Source: Zelonia costaricensis
Taxonomy: Eukaryota > Euglenozoa > Kinetoplastea > Trypanosomatida > Trypanosomatidae
NCBI GenBank assembly: GCA_030849075.1
Contig: JASAOO010002893.1
Coordinates: 1 to 12,502, forward strand
DNA: 12,502 nucleotides
Reading direction: 5' to 3'
The notes beneath the pieces are model-generated. The model was not told the DNA's origin. It did not search any database and saw only the letters and a list, made by a program, of their open reading frames with translations. This document shows positions 1 to 6,469 of this stretch, piece after piece (the first letter of the stretch is position 1; each line of letters starts with the position of its first letter). The position numbers were made by a program, and so were the translations under genes.

Positions 1-264
1 CCGCCCTCGCATGCTCAGCAGGTGCATCCCTTTGCGACCCGCACAGACGCGCCTTAGCTCGTGTCCGCCACGCGTACCCCGACCCCATCATCTCCTGCCC
101 CACACACCCCACTCCCCACTCTCCACCCTTTCCGCCCCCCTGCCTGCCATTGCCTAACGGCCGTGCCTCCCTCCCCTCACCTGCGCCTTCAGCGTTCATC
201 TCCATCTTCACCCTCCCCCCTCCCCTTCCCCCCGCCGCACACACGCACACCACCGCGAGGCATC
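1..264. other. Gene-free lead-in: 5' flank of the PPPDE gene
   Basis: No coding region is supported here. The first ~60 bases probably belong to the 3' UTR of a gene outside the window. Bases ~60-264 are dominated by C and T and include short CA steps (236-252). An open frame runs through from a GTG at 61, but its translation is Pro/Ser/His-rich low complexity with no ATG before 265, so it is treated as non-coding leader. The stretch holds the likely trans-splice acceptor for the first gene. Confidence 0.6.
166..192 (+). promoter_or_regulatory. Candidate spliced-leader acceptor for the PPPDE gene (tract + AG)
   Basis: A pyrimidine-rich run at 166-190 is followed directly by AG at 191-192. 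Trypanosomatid mRNAs receive a capped spliced leader at the first AG after such a tract. Use of this site would give a leader of about 72 nt, with the ATG at 265 as the first ATG. A second C/T tract follows at 193-233, so an acceptor at the AG at 258-259 is also possible, but it would leave only ~5 nt of leader. Confidence 0.45.
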
Positions 265-945
265 ATGTACCCGTCCGAGTCGGGTGCAACCGCCTTCACG
301 GCGAGCGAGGCGACGTCCACGGCAGCTGCCAAAGCAAGCGCCACCGCCTCCGCCGCTGCCGCCGCCCCCGCCGCAGACCCAGACGCGGCGCGGCAGCCAA
401 ACGCCGTCTTCATTAACGTGTACGACGTGATGGAGGGCAACTCGTGGCTGTGGTCGGTTGGCCTCGGGGTGCACCACGCCGGGGTGCAGGTGTACGACCG
501 AGAGTACCAGTACGGCCTCTGCCTCGAGGGCCCCGGCGTCGGCGCCGTCGAGCCGCGTCACTCGCCCATGAACATCTTCCGTGAGCAGTTCTTTGTTGGG
601 CAGACCCAGCTAAGCGAGGCGGCCGTGCAGGAGCTCGTGGAGGGGTTCCGGCAGCGGGACACGTGGCTGGGCAACAAGTACCACCTGCTGCGCCACAACT
701 GCCTCACCTTCGCCCACGCGTTCTGCGAGGCGCTACTGCCGCCCGACGTGCGCGTGGCGCAGCTGCGGGACATGCCGGCCACGGCGTACCAGAGCCCCTA
801 CACGGAGGAGGTGGAGGTGGACGGGCGGCGGTACGCCGTGCCGGTGCTCATCCCGCCTCACGTGGATCGGCTGTGCAACTACGCCGTCGCCTACCTGCCA
901 GGCTCGGCTGTGGAGAAGCTGAACGCCCTCAACAGGCCGGGGTAG
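265..945 (+). CDS. PPPDE/DeSI-family putative thiol peptidase
   Basis: The protein of 226 aa belongs to the PPPDE (DUF862/DeSI) superfamily of papain-like cysteine isopeptidases. Known members remove SUMO or ubiquitin, or cut other isopeptide bonds. After an Ala/Ser/Thr-rich, probably disordered N-terminus (residues 1-45), the core starts at NAVFINVYDV (46-55). The catalytic histidine is expected in GVHHAGVQVYDREYQYG; His71 aligns with the family His of the 'WHTGV' motif. The catalytic cysteine is Cys146 in LLRHNCLTFAHAF. A family-like FVGQTQLSE segment lies between them. Both catalytic residues are present, so the enzyme is probably active. The start was set at the ATG at 265 because the upstream extension has only a GTG start and low-complexity sequence. 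No signal peptide or membrane segment is seen, so a cytosolic or nuclear location is inferred. Whether the substrate is SUMO, ubiquitin or something else cannot be read from the sequence. Confidence 0.88.
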   Translation: MYPSESGATAFTASEATSTAAAKASATASAAAAAPAADPDAARQPNAVFINVYDVMEGNSWLWSVGLGVHHAGVQVYDREYQYGLCLEGPGVGAVEPRHSPMNIFREQFFVGQTQLSEAAVQELVEGFRQRDTWLGNKYHLLRHNCLTFAHAFCEALLPPDVRVAQLRDMPATAYQSPYTEEVEVDGRRYAVPVLIPPHVDRLCNYAVAYLPGSAVEKLNALNRPG

Positions 946-952
946 CGGTATC

Positions 953-963
953 GGGGGGGGGGG
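953..963 (+). repeat. G11 homopolymer in 3' UTR
   Basis: Eleven consecutive G residues lie 8 bases after the PPPDE stop codon. The other long homopolymer runs in the spacers of this window are C runs on the + strand, so a G run is the odd one out. It may be a slippage-prone simple repeat or hold a sequencing length error. Confidence 0.9.
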
Positions 964-1480
964 CGCTGTGACAAGGTCCACTTGTTGGGCCATGCGGCGG
1001 GGGAAGCGGGGGTGGAGGCGGACCGACGTGCTGACAAGGGAGAGCAGCAGCCATCACCGCCGCCCGACGCACACCGTCGCCGCGTGAGCAGACGCACACA
1101 CGCACTCGGGCAGGTCTCCGTCGTACCGGGGCCAGTCCCGGCTTTCTTCTCCCCACCTCCTCATCTCGCTTTGTTGTCGTCCTTGTGACTCTTGTGCGTA
1201 TGTCTGTGCACGCGCCTGTCTCGCTCCGCCGTGGCACTCGTGCTCCTTGACCAACAGCCCCCTTCCCACTTCTCACCAAGTCGAGTCCTACCGCCTGCAC
1301 GACGCAGTCCGACTTTGCCGTTCGCGCAAGTGACGGGGCCACAAACCCCCGCCACGCCCCTTTCCCCTCCCCTTCCATGAACGCACCCGCAACGCAGAGC
1401 CGACGGCGACCCCTTTGACTGCCTGCCCTTCAGCAGTCGTGGTCCTCCTCCATCCCTCCGTCCTCATCCCCCACGGCAAC

Positions 1481-1517
1481 TCTGCCTCCTCCTCCCCTTC
1501 CACCCCTGCCGGTCCAG
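1481..1517 (+). promoter_or_regulatory. Candidate spliced-leader acceptor for the Kelch gene
   Basis: A C/T-rich run at 1481-1515 ends in AG at 1516-1517. Further AGs follow within 10 bases (1523, 1526) and could serve as alternatives. There is no ATG between this site and 1721, so the Kelch protein start would be the first ATG of the mature mRNA, with a leader of about 203 nt. Confidence 0.45.
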
Positions 1518-1720
1518 TCCCCAGCAGGCGATCCCTGCCTCACACGCGGCCTCGGCTATTCGTCGGGCACACTCCCGCTGCACTCCCCCAGCCCACACCC
1601 GCAGACACCCTCTACCGCTGGCACCCCACCCCGCCCCGCACTCACGCCCGTCTCCGTCAACCCATCTAGACCCGGTGGCACACGACACACGCCACCCCCG
1701 CCGCCCCTCACGCAGCACCC

Positions 1721-3547
1721 ATGCCGAAGCCAGCGGCCCCAAAAGGGAGGGCGGTGGCGGCCGTTCCCAAAGGGCCGCCAGCCCTCTACGAGGAAGCACT
1801 CACCGGCCCACCACTTGTTGTCGCCCTGCCCGCACCGACCGCCGTCGCCGTGGCGGACATCGCCGGCAAGGAGGGGGCGCTGACCGGTGGCGCGCGGTGG
1901 GGCCACGCGGCGCTACTGTCGCCCAATGAAGGGGTACTCTGCATCGTGGGCGGAACGCCGTGCAACCCCGCCATCGACGCAGCTCCCGTGTGGGAGTACC
2001 TCTGCCTCACCGCCGCGGCCGCGCAGCCCGTCGCGTCGAACAGCAAGTCCACCGCTCTCTCCGCCTCTGGGCCTGCCCCACGCACGTGGCAAGCCGGCAG
2101 CGTCTCACCCCCGGTGACCATCGGCGCGATCCGCCAAGGTACGAACACCGCGTCAGAGCCGCACGAGTGGCCGCTGTTCGCGTCGTGGTGGGCCTCGTGG
2201 TCGCCGGGCAGCAGCGCCGACGGCCCGTCCGCGCTGTACGCAGACGGCGGCTGGAGCGGGGCGCGGCGTCTCTCAGGCGTGCGTGTGTTTGCTGCGACGG
2301 GAAGCGCCACGCCCACGACGGCGCGCAGCCAGCCCCGCTCCCGCCAGCCGTCGCGCTCTCGCATAACATCGCGCTCCCGTGCTGCCTCCTCGGCCGCTCC
2401 GCCGCCGTGTACGCGCCGCAGCCACCACACCGTCGTGTGCGTGCAAGGCCGCCTGTACCGCTTCGGTGGGGAGACGCAACAGGGCACGGCGGCATCCCTG
2501 GCGGAGGTGGAGGGCGGGGCGGCCTACATCGATGAGCGGCCCCGCGCCGAGATAGAGCGGCGCAGCGTCGTGAGCGTCGACATCGCGGACACAAACATCG
2601 CAGCGCTGCGTAGCGGCCTCCAGGTCGCCGAGGCCCCCGCCGCACCACCCGTTGGACCGCCGCCGCAGCTCGGTCCGCCCCCGCCGCGGGCGGCCCACGG
2701 GGCGTGCGCCCTCAACCAGCGCTACCTCGTCGTGGTCGGCGGCCGGCACGTGCAGACGCCGACCGACGACACCGACGCGGCGGGTGGGGCGGCGGGTGGG
2801 AAAGGGGCGAAGGGGAAGAAGAGCACGACGGCGCGCACCCCGTCACCAGGCAAGCGTGGCGGGTCGCCAGGGAAGGACGCTCGCACGTCGCCCTCGGTCG
2901 GCGATGCCGCGCTGTCGGCCGCCGCCACGGTGACGGCGCTGAAAGACGTCGCTGTGTACGACGCCCGGCTCGAGGCGTGGCTGCCAGTCCGCGTGGTCGG
3001 CGGCGGCGCCGTGCCCTGCGCACGGTACGCAGCCGCCGTCACCGCCGTTCCCGCCCCTGGCGCGGCCTCCCCGTCGAGTCGCCACCGCGGTCCCGCCGCA
3101 GACACCGTACATCGCGAGGTCCTCGTCGTCGGCGGACTCGATGCCGCGGGGTCTGTGTGCTCGGATGCGTGGCTGATGCAGATCTTGAGCGGCACGGACG
3201 GCGAGCTGGCAGAGGTGCCGGCTGGTGCCGCCGCAGACCCAACGACCGCGGCCCTTCCCGTGGTGCGGGTGCGCTGGGTGCGGCTGGAGGTGCCGGCCGC
3301 TGCTCTTGCGGCATCGCCCTTCCAGCGGCACCACGCCGCGGCCGTCGTGTCCAGCCAGCGCCTCGCGTACCTCGTCGGCGGGTGCGGCCCCAACGCCGCC
3401 GCCGTGCCCCCCGTCATCCTTCTCGCGCTTCCCCCTCTCACGGGGGCCACCGTGCGTGCCAGCGACGAGCTCAGCGGCGACGGCGACGGAGCCTCGCTGG
3501 GGCAGACGCCCGCGAGCGCGAAGGGGCACCCGGCGTCGACGAACTGA
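1721..3547 (+). CDS. Kelch-repeat beta-propeller protein
   Basis: The protein of 608 aa has several diverged Kelch blades, each with a His/Ala-rich strand followed by a hydrophobic strand ending in a Gly pair. Examples are ARWGHAALL...LCIVGGTP (58-80), RRSHHTVVCVQGRLYRFGGE (232-251), RAAHGACALNQRYLVVVGG (323-341), ARYAAAV...EVLVVGGLD (434-474) and FQRHHAAAVV...LAYLVGG (534-554). Between blades 1 and 2, and again between 3 and 4, there are long inserts: an Arg/Ser-rich stretch (about 200-225, RSRQPSRSRITSRSR) and a Gly/Lys/Ser-rich stretch (about 354-395). A 'VAVYDARLEAW' segment (410-420) is the typical inter-blade 'YD...W' motif. Kelch propellers act as protein-interaction scaffolds; no catalytic, BTB or F-box domain is visible, so partner and role are unknown. 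Five blades can be recognised. The propeller may have six or seven, with the others hidden in the 81-230 segment. No signal peptide is seen. Confidence 0.82.
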   Translation: MPKPAAPKGRAVAAVPKGPPALYEEALTGPPLVVALPAPTAVAVADIAGKEGALTGGARWGHAALLSPNEGVLCIVGGTPCNPAIDAAPVWEYLCLTAAAAQPVASNSKSTALSASGPAPRTWQAGSVSPPVTIGAIRQGTNTASEPHEWPLFASWWASWSPGSSADGPSALYADGGWSGARRLSGVRVFAATGSATPTTARSQPRSRQPSRSRITSRSRAASSAAPPPCTRRSHHTVVCVQGRLYRFGGETQQGTAASLAEVEGGAAYIDERPRAEIERRSVVSVDIADTNIAALRSGLQVAEAPAAPPVGPPPQLGPPPPRAAHGACALNQRYLVVVGGRHVQTPTDDTDAAGGAAGGKGAKGKKSTTARTPSPGKRGGSPGKDARTSPSVGDAALSAAATVTALKDVAVYDARLEAWLPVRVVGGGAVPCARYAAAVTAVPAPGAASPSSRHRGPAADTVHREVLVVGGLDAAGSVCSDAWLMQILSGTDGELAEVPAGAAADPTTAALPVVRVRWVRLEVPAAALAASPFQRHHAAAVVSSQRLAYLVGGCGPNAAAVPPVILLALPPLTGATVRASDELSGDGDGASLGQTPASAKGHPASTN

Positions 3548-4167
3548 CGAGCACCGAGCCGTCAGGCACCGCACTCAGCTTTCCCTCTCCTCTCCTCCCG
3601 CTCCACACGTCCGCCGGTGGCACAGTCCCGCGTGCCGCCCGCTCCCCCTCCTCCCTCGGTTGCCCGTCTACCCGCGTCCCCCACCTTCTCCTTCGATGTC
3701 TGCACGCAGCCCTTCTTCTCTTCCTCCGTGTCGATGTACATCAGCCGCCTCCTTCCTGCAGGATTCAGTAGAGCCGATCAAGCAAGCTCCCACGTTCCCT
3801 TCCGCTGCGCAAGCCGCGTCGTGCCTGCCGATCAGCCGGGCGCACCCCCTTCGCCAAGTGCGATGGCGGTCTTGGCCACGGCTCTGCCGTGCAGGTGCTG
3901 GATTCTGTGTGTTGCCACTGCCGCGGTCGCCCCCGGTGTGGTCCCGCCGCCCGCCTCATCGTGTGTGGCTTTCGCCCCGACCCCGCCATGAGCACCCGCC
4001 TTCCTACCCATCTTTTCCCTTCGCCCCCTCATGCTCACACGCCGCGAGGAAGCGCCGCACGTGCGTCTCGCCTCCGCCTCGTCACGCCGCCCACGCATCA
4101 CCCACCGCCCTCCCCTCCCCCTCCCTCCACACCCCCTACCCCCCTCGACGTGCACCTGTGACCCGCC
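3548..4167. other. Intergenic spacer between Kelch and duplicated zinc-module genes
   Basis: The 620-base spacer is C/T-rich with no supported coding region. It has several alternating polypyrimidine blocks (around 3640-3730, 3996-4036 and 4098-4148). The last block is long but has no AG between it and the next ATG, so it is unlikely to serve as the acceptor tract for that gene. A GTG-initiated frame at 3617-3991 was judged to be chance openness in GC-rich DNA. Confidence 0.55.
3996..4048 (+). promoter_or_regulatory. Candidate spliced-leader acceptor for the duplicated zinc-module gene
   Basis: The pyrimidine-rich run at about 3996-4036 is followed by the first AG at 4047-4048, with a second at 4051-4052. 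There is no ATG from here to the ATG at 4168, giving a leader of ~119 nt. No AG lies between 4098 and the start codon, so a site closer to the gene is not available. Confidence 0.45.
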
Positions 4168-5214
4168 ATGTCGACGGGCGCAAACATCTCGCTGATGCCG
4201 GCCACAGCCAGCGGGCTGCTGTGCAACAGTGCCCCCATCGCCGCCGCCATCGCCGTGTCCACGACGGAGGCGGACGTGCACGCGCTGGCCGGCGTCGTGC
4301 GTGGCAAGCGCTCTGCCGTGAGCCTCTCCGCGTGGGCAGCGGACCTCTACGGGCAGGAGGCGCCGCCATTGTCGGGTCCCGCGGCAGTGGAGGAGCCCCC
4401 GAGCACCGCCGCGCCCGCCACGCGCACCTCCTTCACCTCCTCGGCCCACCAGCGCGTATCGCTGTTGTTGTCGAACCCCTCCGTAGACGGCGCCGGAGCC
4501 ACCACCGCGGCCGCGGGGCACCTGCCGAGCCCCGCCACGGGCGACCTCTCCGCCCCGTCCCTCCCCACCGCCGCACCGGCCGCCACGACCGCCGCGGTGG
4601 CCGCGTCGTACCGCCAGCGCAAGAACGTGTCGTGGCAGTGCACCCTGTGTGGGTACCACGTGCTTGCCATGGACCAGGACGGCACGGCGCTGCCCTTCAG
4701 CACCTCCGCCTACGGCAACGTGCTGCCCCTCACGTGCCCGCGCTGCAAGCTGACCCACACCTCGTGGCAGACCTCGACGCCCTTCAGCGAAGAGGGTGAC
4801 CACATGAACCTCCCCACCACGCTGTCCAACCGCTACGTGGCCCCCTCCGAGGCGCAGCAGGTGCTGCGGGGGAGAGGGAAGAACGCAGCCCCCGGCCCGG
4901 CCGATCCCTCCGCAGAGGGCGCCACAGACGCGGCGGCGCTGCTTGGTGGCGGCCGCATCGCCGAGCGCGCGGCAGCGGTGGCGGCCCTCGCGACGCAGCA
5001 ACGGCACATACCCGGCATGTCCACGGTCGCCCCGGTGCAGCGCCGCGCATACTACTGCGGCAACTGCGGCCGCCGCCTCCTCCGCGTGGACGCAAACGGG
5101 GAGCTGGTGGACATGGACCGCGACAAGGACGGGCAGGTGCTGCCCATCACGTGCCCGGGTTGCCGGGAGACACACAGCGACTGGGTTGTCAAGCCGTATG
5201 CAGTGAAGCGGTGA
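4168..5214 (+). CDS. Unrecognised protein with two identical-spacing Cys4 zinc modules
   Basis: The protein of 348 aa could not be assigned to a named family. Its clear feature is a duplicated module. Copy 1 has Cys158-x2-Cys161, then 28 residues, then Cys190-x2-Cys193, followed by His197 and Trp200. Copy 2 has Cys297-x2-Cys300, again exactly 28 residues, Cys329-x2-Cys332, then His336 and Trp339. Both share the pattern C..CG-(hydrophobic)-...D..G..., 'LP(L/I)TCP.C...H..W' and end in a P-(F/Y) pair. Four cysteines in two CxxC knuckles suggest a zinc-ribbon-like fold, with the His/Trp tail as a conserved surface or extra ligand (inference). Copy 2 sits at the very C-terminus. The N-terminal 150 residues and the 90-residue linker are rich in Ala, Ser, Thr and Pro and are probably disordered. 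No membrane segment or signal peptide is seen. A nucleic acid-binding or protein-interaction role is possible but unproven. The start at 4168 is the first ATG after the proposed splice site. Confidence 0.85.
   Translation: MSTGANISLMPATASGLLCNSAPIAAAIAVSTTEADVHALAGVVRGKRSAVSLSAWAADLYGQEAPPLSGPAAVEEPPSTAAPATRTSFTSSAHQRVSLLLSNPSVDGAGATTAAAGHLPSPATGDLSAPSLPTAAPAATTAAVAASYRQRKNVSWQCTLCGYHVLAMDQDGTALPFSTSAYGNVLPLTCPRCKLTHTSWQTSTPFSEEGDHMNLPTTLSNRYVAPSEAQQVLRGRGKNAAPGPADPSAEGATDAAALLGGGRIAERAAAVAALATQQRHIPGMSTVAPVQRRAYYCGNCGRRLLRVDANGELVDMDRDKDGQVLPITCPGCRETHSDWVVKPYAVKR
4639..4788 (+). other. Zinc module copy 1 (coding sub-domain)
   Basis: This segment encodes residues ~158-207 of the protein. 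It has knuckle CTLC at its start, a middle D-Q-D-G stretch, then LPLTCPRC, then K-L-T-H-T-S-W and T-P-F. The Cys spacing (2-28-2) equals that of copy 2, although most residues between the motifs differ. The duplication is therefore old rather than recent. Confidence 0.8.
5056..5199 (+). other. Zinc module copy 2 (coding sub-domain)
   Basis: This segment encodes residues ~297-344. It has knuckle CGNC, a polar D-R-D-K-D-G stretch, LPITCPGC, then R-E-T-H-S-D-W and K-P-Y close to the C-terminus. It matches copy 1 in all four Cys positions, the His and Trp after the second knuckle, the LP.TCP motif and the terminal P-aromatic pair. Confidence 0.8.
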
Positions 5215-5939
5215 GAAGCGCCAGCGGACGACGACGATCTCCAGCGGTGGCGGTGGCCCCCCCGCCCGCTTGCGAGGGCCGCATTCTTTTCTTCTCGTCC
5301 TGCTCTTCGATGTTCAGTACCCCGCCTCTTCTCGCACGCGCTCCCGGCGTGTGGTCGGCGGAGGTGTGTGCGCTTCAGCGATGGCGCGTGTCGGTGTGGG
5401 CGTCGACCCCGTACGCGCCGCTCCTGCTTGGGCGCTGTGCCCGCCCTGCCCGCTCCGCAGTGGGCGCCGGGCCCGTTGTCACCGTCATTGGAATGCACTT
5501 CTGCCTTGAACGAAGCGTGTGAGCGCGGAGCGGGGAGATGCGGTACCGGGGTGAACGCGGGACGCTGGCGAGCAGACCACGGTGCCCGGCATGAAGCATG
5601 CCTGATGGGTGTGCCGATGCCAGCAGCTCGCACGCAGGCTTGCCGGCGCTGCTCTTCACCGCCGGCGGCCTCTGCACGGCGGCCCCACGCCTTTTGGGGG
5701 GTGGGCGGCGCCGCCTGCGTCTCGAGTGCACCGCGCACTGCTGCAACCTCTCCACTTTGCTCGCCACTACTTTCCGTCTCTCCTTTCCGGCACCCACACG
5801 CATCCACACGCGCTTCGGTGGGCGGCGCTCCCCACTGCCGACCTCTTCACGGCGTACAGCTGCCGGCAACGCACCGGCGACTTGCACCTTGGTCGCAACG
5901 CTGCTGCGCGCTGCGCCTATCCACCCGGCAGCGCCGTGA

Positions 5940-5950
5940 CCCCCCCCCCC
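5940..5950 (+). repeat. C11 homopolymer in intergenic spacer
   Basis: Eleven consecutive C residues lead into a further CT-rich tract (to ~5980). A length-variable simple repeat is expected, and it could be miscounted in assembly. Confidence 0.9.
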
Positions 5951-5993
5951 TCCTCCCCGTCCTCCTACTCCCCCTCCCGTGGCTCCGCGCACG

Positions 5994-6008
5994 CACACAC
6001 ACACACAC
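5994..6008 (+). repeat. Short CA dinucleotide repeat with adjoining palindrome
   Basis: A 15-base perfect alternating CA run is followed at once by a self-complementary decamer (6006-6015). CA and CT microsatellites are common in Leishmaniinae spacers. No function is proposed. Confidence 0.85.
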
Positions 6009-6180
6009 GTACGTGCGCGTCGCTACCGAACGCAACCTCCGCTCTCCGTTCACCGTCTCTGGAGTGCGTCGACACCGCCTTCCCTCCCTAGCGGCTGCGC
6101 TCACGGGCTCCCCTGTCCTGCCGCGCAAGCGCTCGCAGCGGTCCTGCCACGCACTGCGACGTGGCCGCTCTCCCCGCTAC

Positions 6181-6242
6181 CCGCCTTTCCCTCCTCGCAC
6201 ATCTCGTTCGTTCTCGTCCTCTCTTCCCTCTCTTGTCCTTAG
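6181..6242 (+). promoter_or_regulatory. Strong candidate spliced-leader acceptor for the carrier gene
   Basis: This is the clearest acceptor in the window: about 60 bases made almost entirely of C and T with regular T content (6181-6240), then AG at 6241-6242. No AG occurs within the last ~60 bases before it. From here to 6470 there is no ATG, giving a leader of ~227 nt. A second AG at 6278-6279, after another T-rich block, is a plausible alternative. Confidence 0.65.
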
Positions 6243-6469
6243 TCCGCCGCTGATCGTGTTGTTCGTTCTCATCTCGTAGGCCTGACGCAGATCGTAGGGC
6301 TCCCTGTCACACGGTGCTCTCCTTCCCGGATCCGCGCTCTCGGCCCACGCACCACGCAGCGCGCTAGTGCAGTTGCCTTGCACGGCGGAGGAGCTCGCTC
6401 ACACTTCCCCTCCGCCTCGACACGCGGCGCACCGCCACACAGGCAAACACGCAGGGGCACGCAACTGTG

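Larger units (their letters stand above)
946..1720. other. Intergenic spacer: 3' UTR of PPPDE gene and 5' region of Kelch gene
   Basis: This 775-base spacer shows no convincing coding frame; the open stretches read as Pro/Arg/His-rich low complexity. It holds an 11-base G run just after the PPPDE stop (953-963), alternating C/T-rich blocks from ~1140 onward, and the likely splice acceptor of the next gene near 1517. Polyadenylation in this group is set by the position of the downstream acceptor rather than by an AATAAA signal, and no such signal is seen. Confidence 0.6.
5215..6469. other. Long intergenic spacer (1.25 kb) upstream of the carrier gene
   Basis: This is the longest gene-free stretch. 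It begins with moderately mixed sequence (5215-5690) and becomes strongly C/T-rich towards 6240. It has a C11 run at 5940-5950, a CA repeat at 5994-6008 flowing into a short palindrome (6006-6015, CACGTACGTG), and a very pyrimidine-rich acceptor tract at 6181-6240. Open frames of up to ~300 codons exist but read as Arg/Ser/Pro/His-rich low complexity. A 70-codon ATG frame at 5310-5522 is the only one with somewhat ordinary composition, and it is not convincing. No tRNA or other RNA gene was recognised. The length leaves room for an unrecognised ncRNA or long UTRs. Confidence 0.5.

Noticed and set aside
61..264. N-terminal extension of the PPPDE protein from a GTG at 61
   Set aside because: It has no ATG, a Pro/Ser/His low-complexity translation and contains the likely splice acceptor, so it is leader sequence rather than protein.
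2704..3771. Long + strand frame overlapping the Kelch gene
   Set aside because: It is a shifted-frame shadow in GC-rich DNA. The product is mostly Arg/Pro, and the Kelch motifs lie in the other frame.
3225..4799. 524-codon + strand frame covering the Kelch 3' end, the spacer and the zinc-module 5' half
   Set aside because: The product is Pro/Arg/His-rich throughout and overlaps two well-supported genes in another frame.
3832..5175. 447-codon minus-strand frame opposite the zinc-module gene
   Set aside because: It is antisense to a gene with clear domain motifs. The composition is Gly/Arg/His-rich with no recognisable domain, and it goes against the uniform gene direction.
5310..5522. Small 70-codon ATG frame in the long spacer
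   Set aside because: No AG-ended acceptor tract sits directly upstream, no motif is recognisable and the length is within chance for this GC content. It is noted only as a possibility under the spacer finding.
5368..6279. 303-codon + strand frame in the long spacer
   Set aside because: The product is Arg/Ser/Pro/His-rich low complexity and crosses microsatellite and polypyrimidine tracts. It is not credible as a protein.
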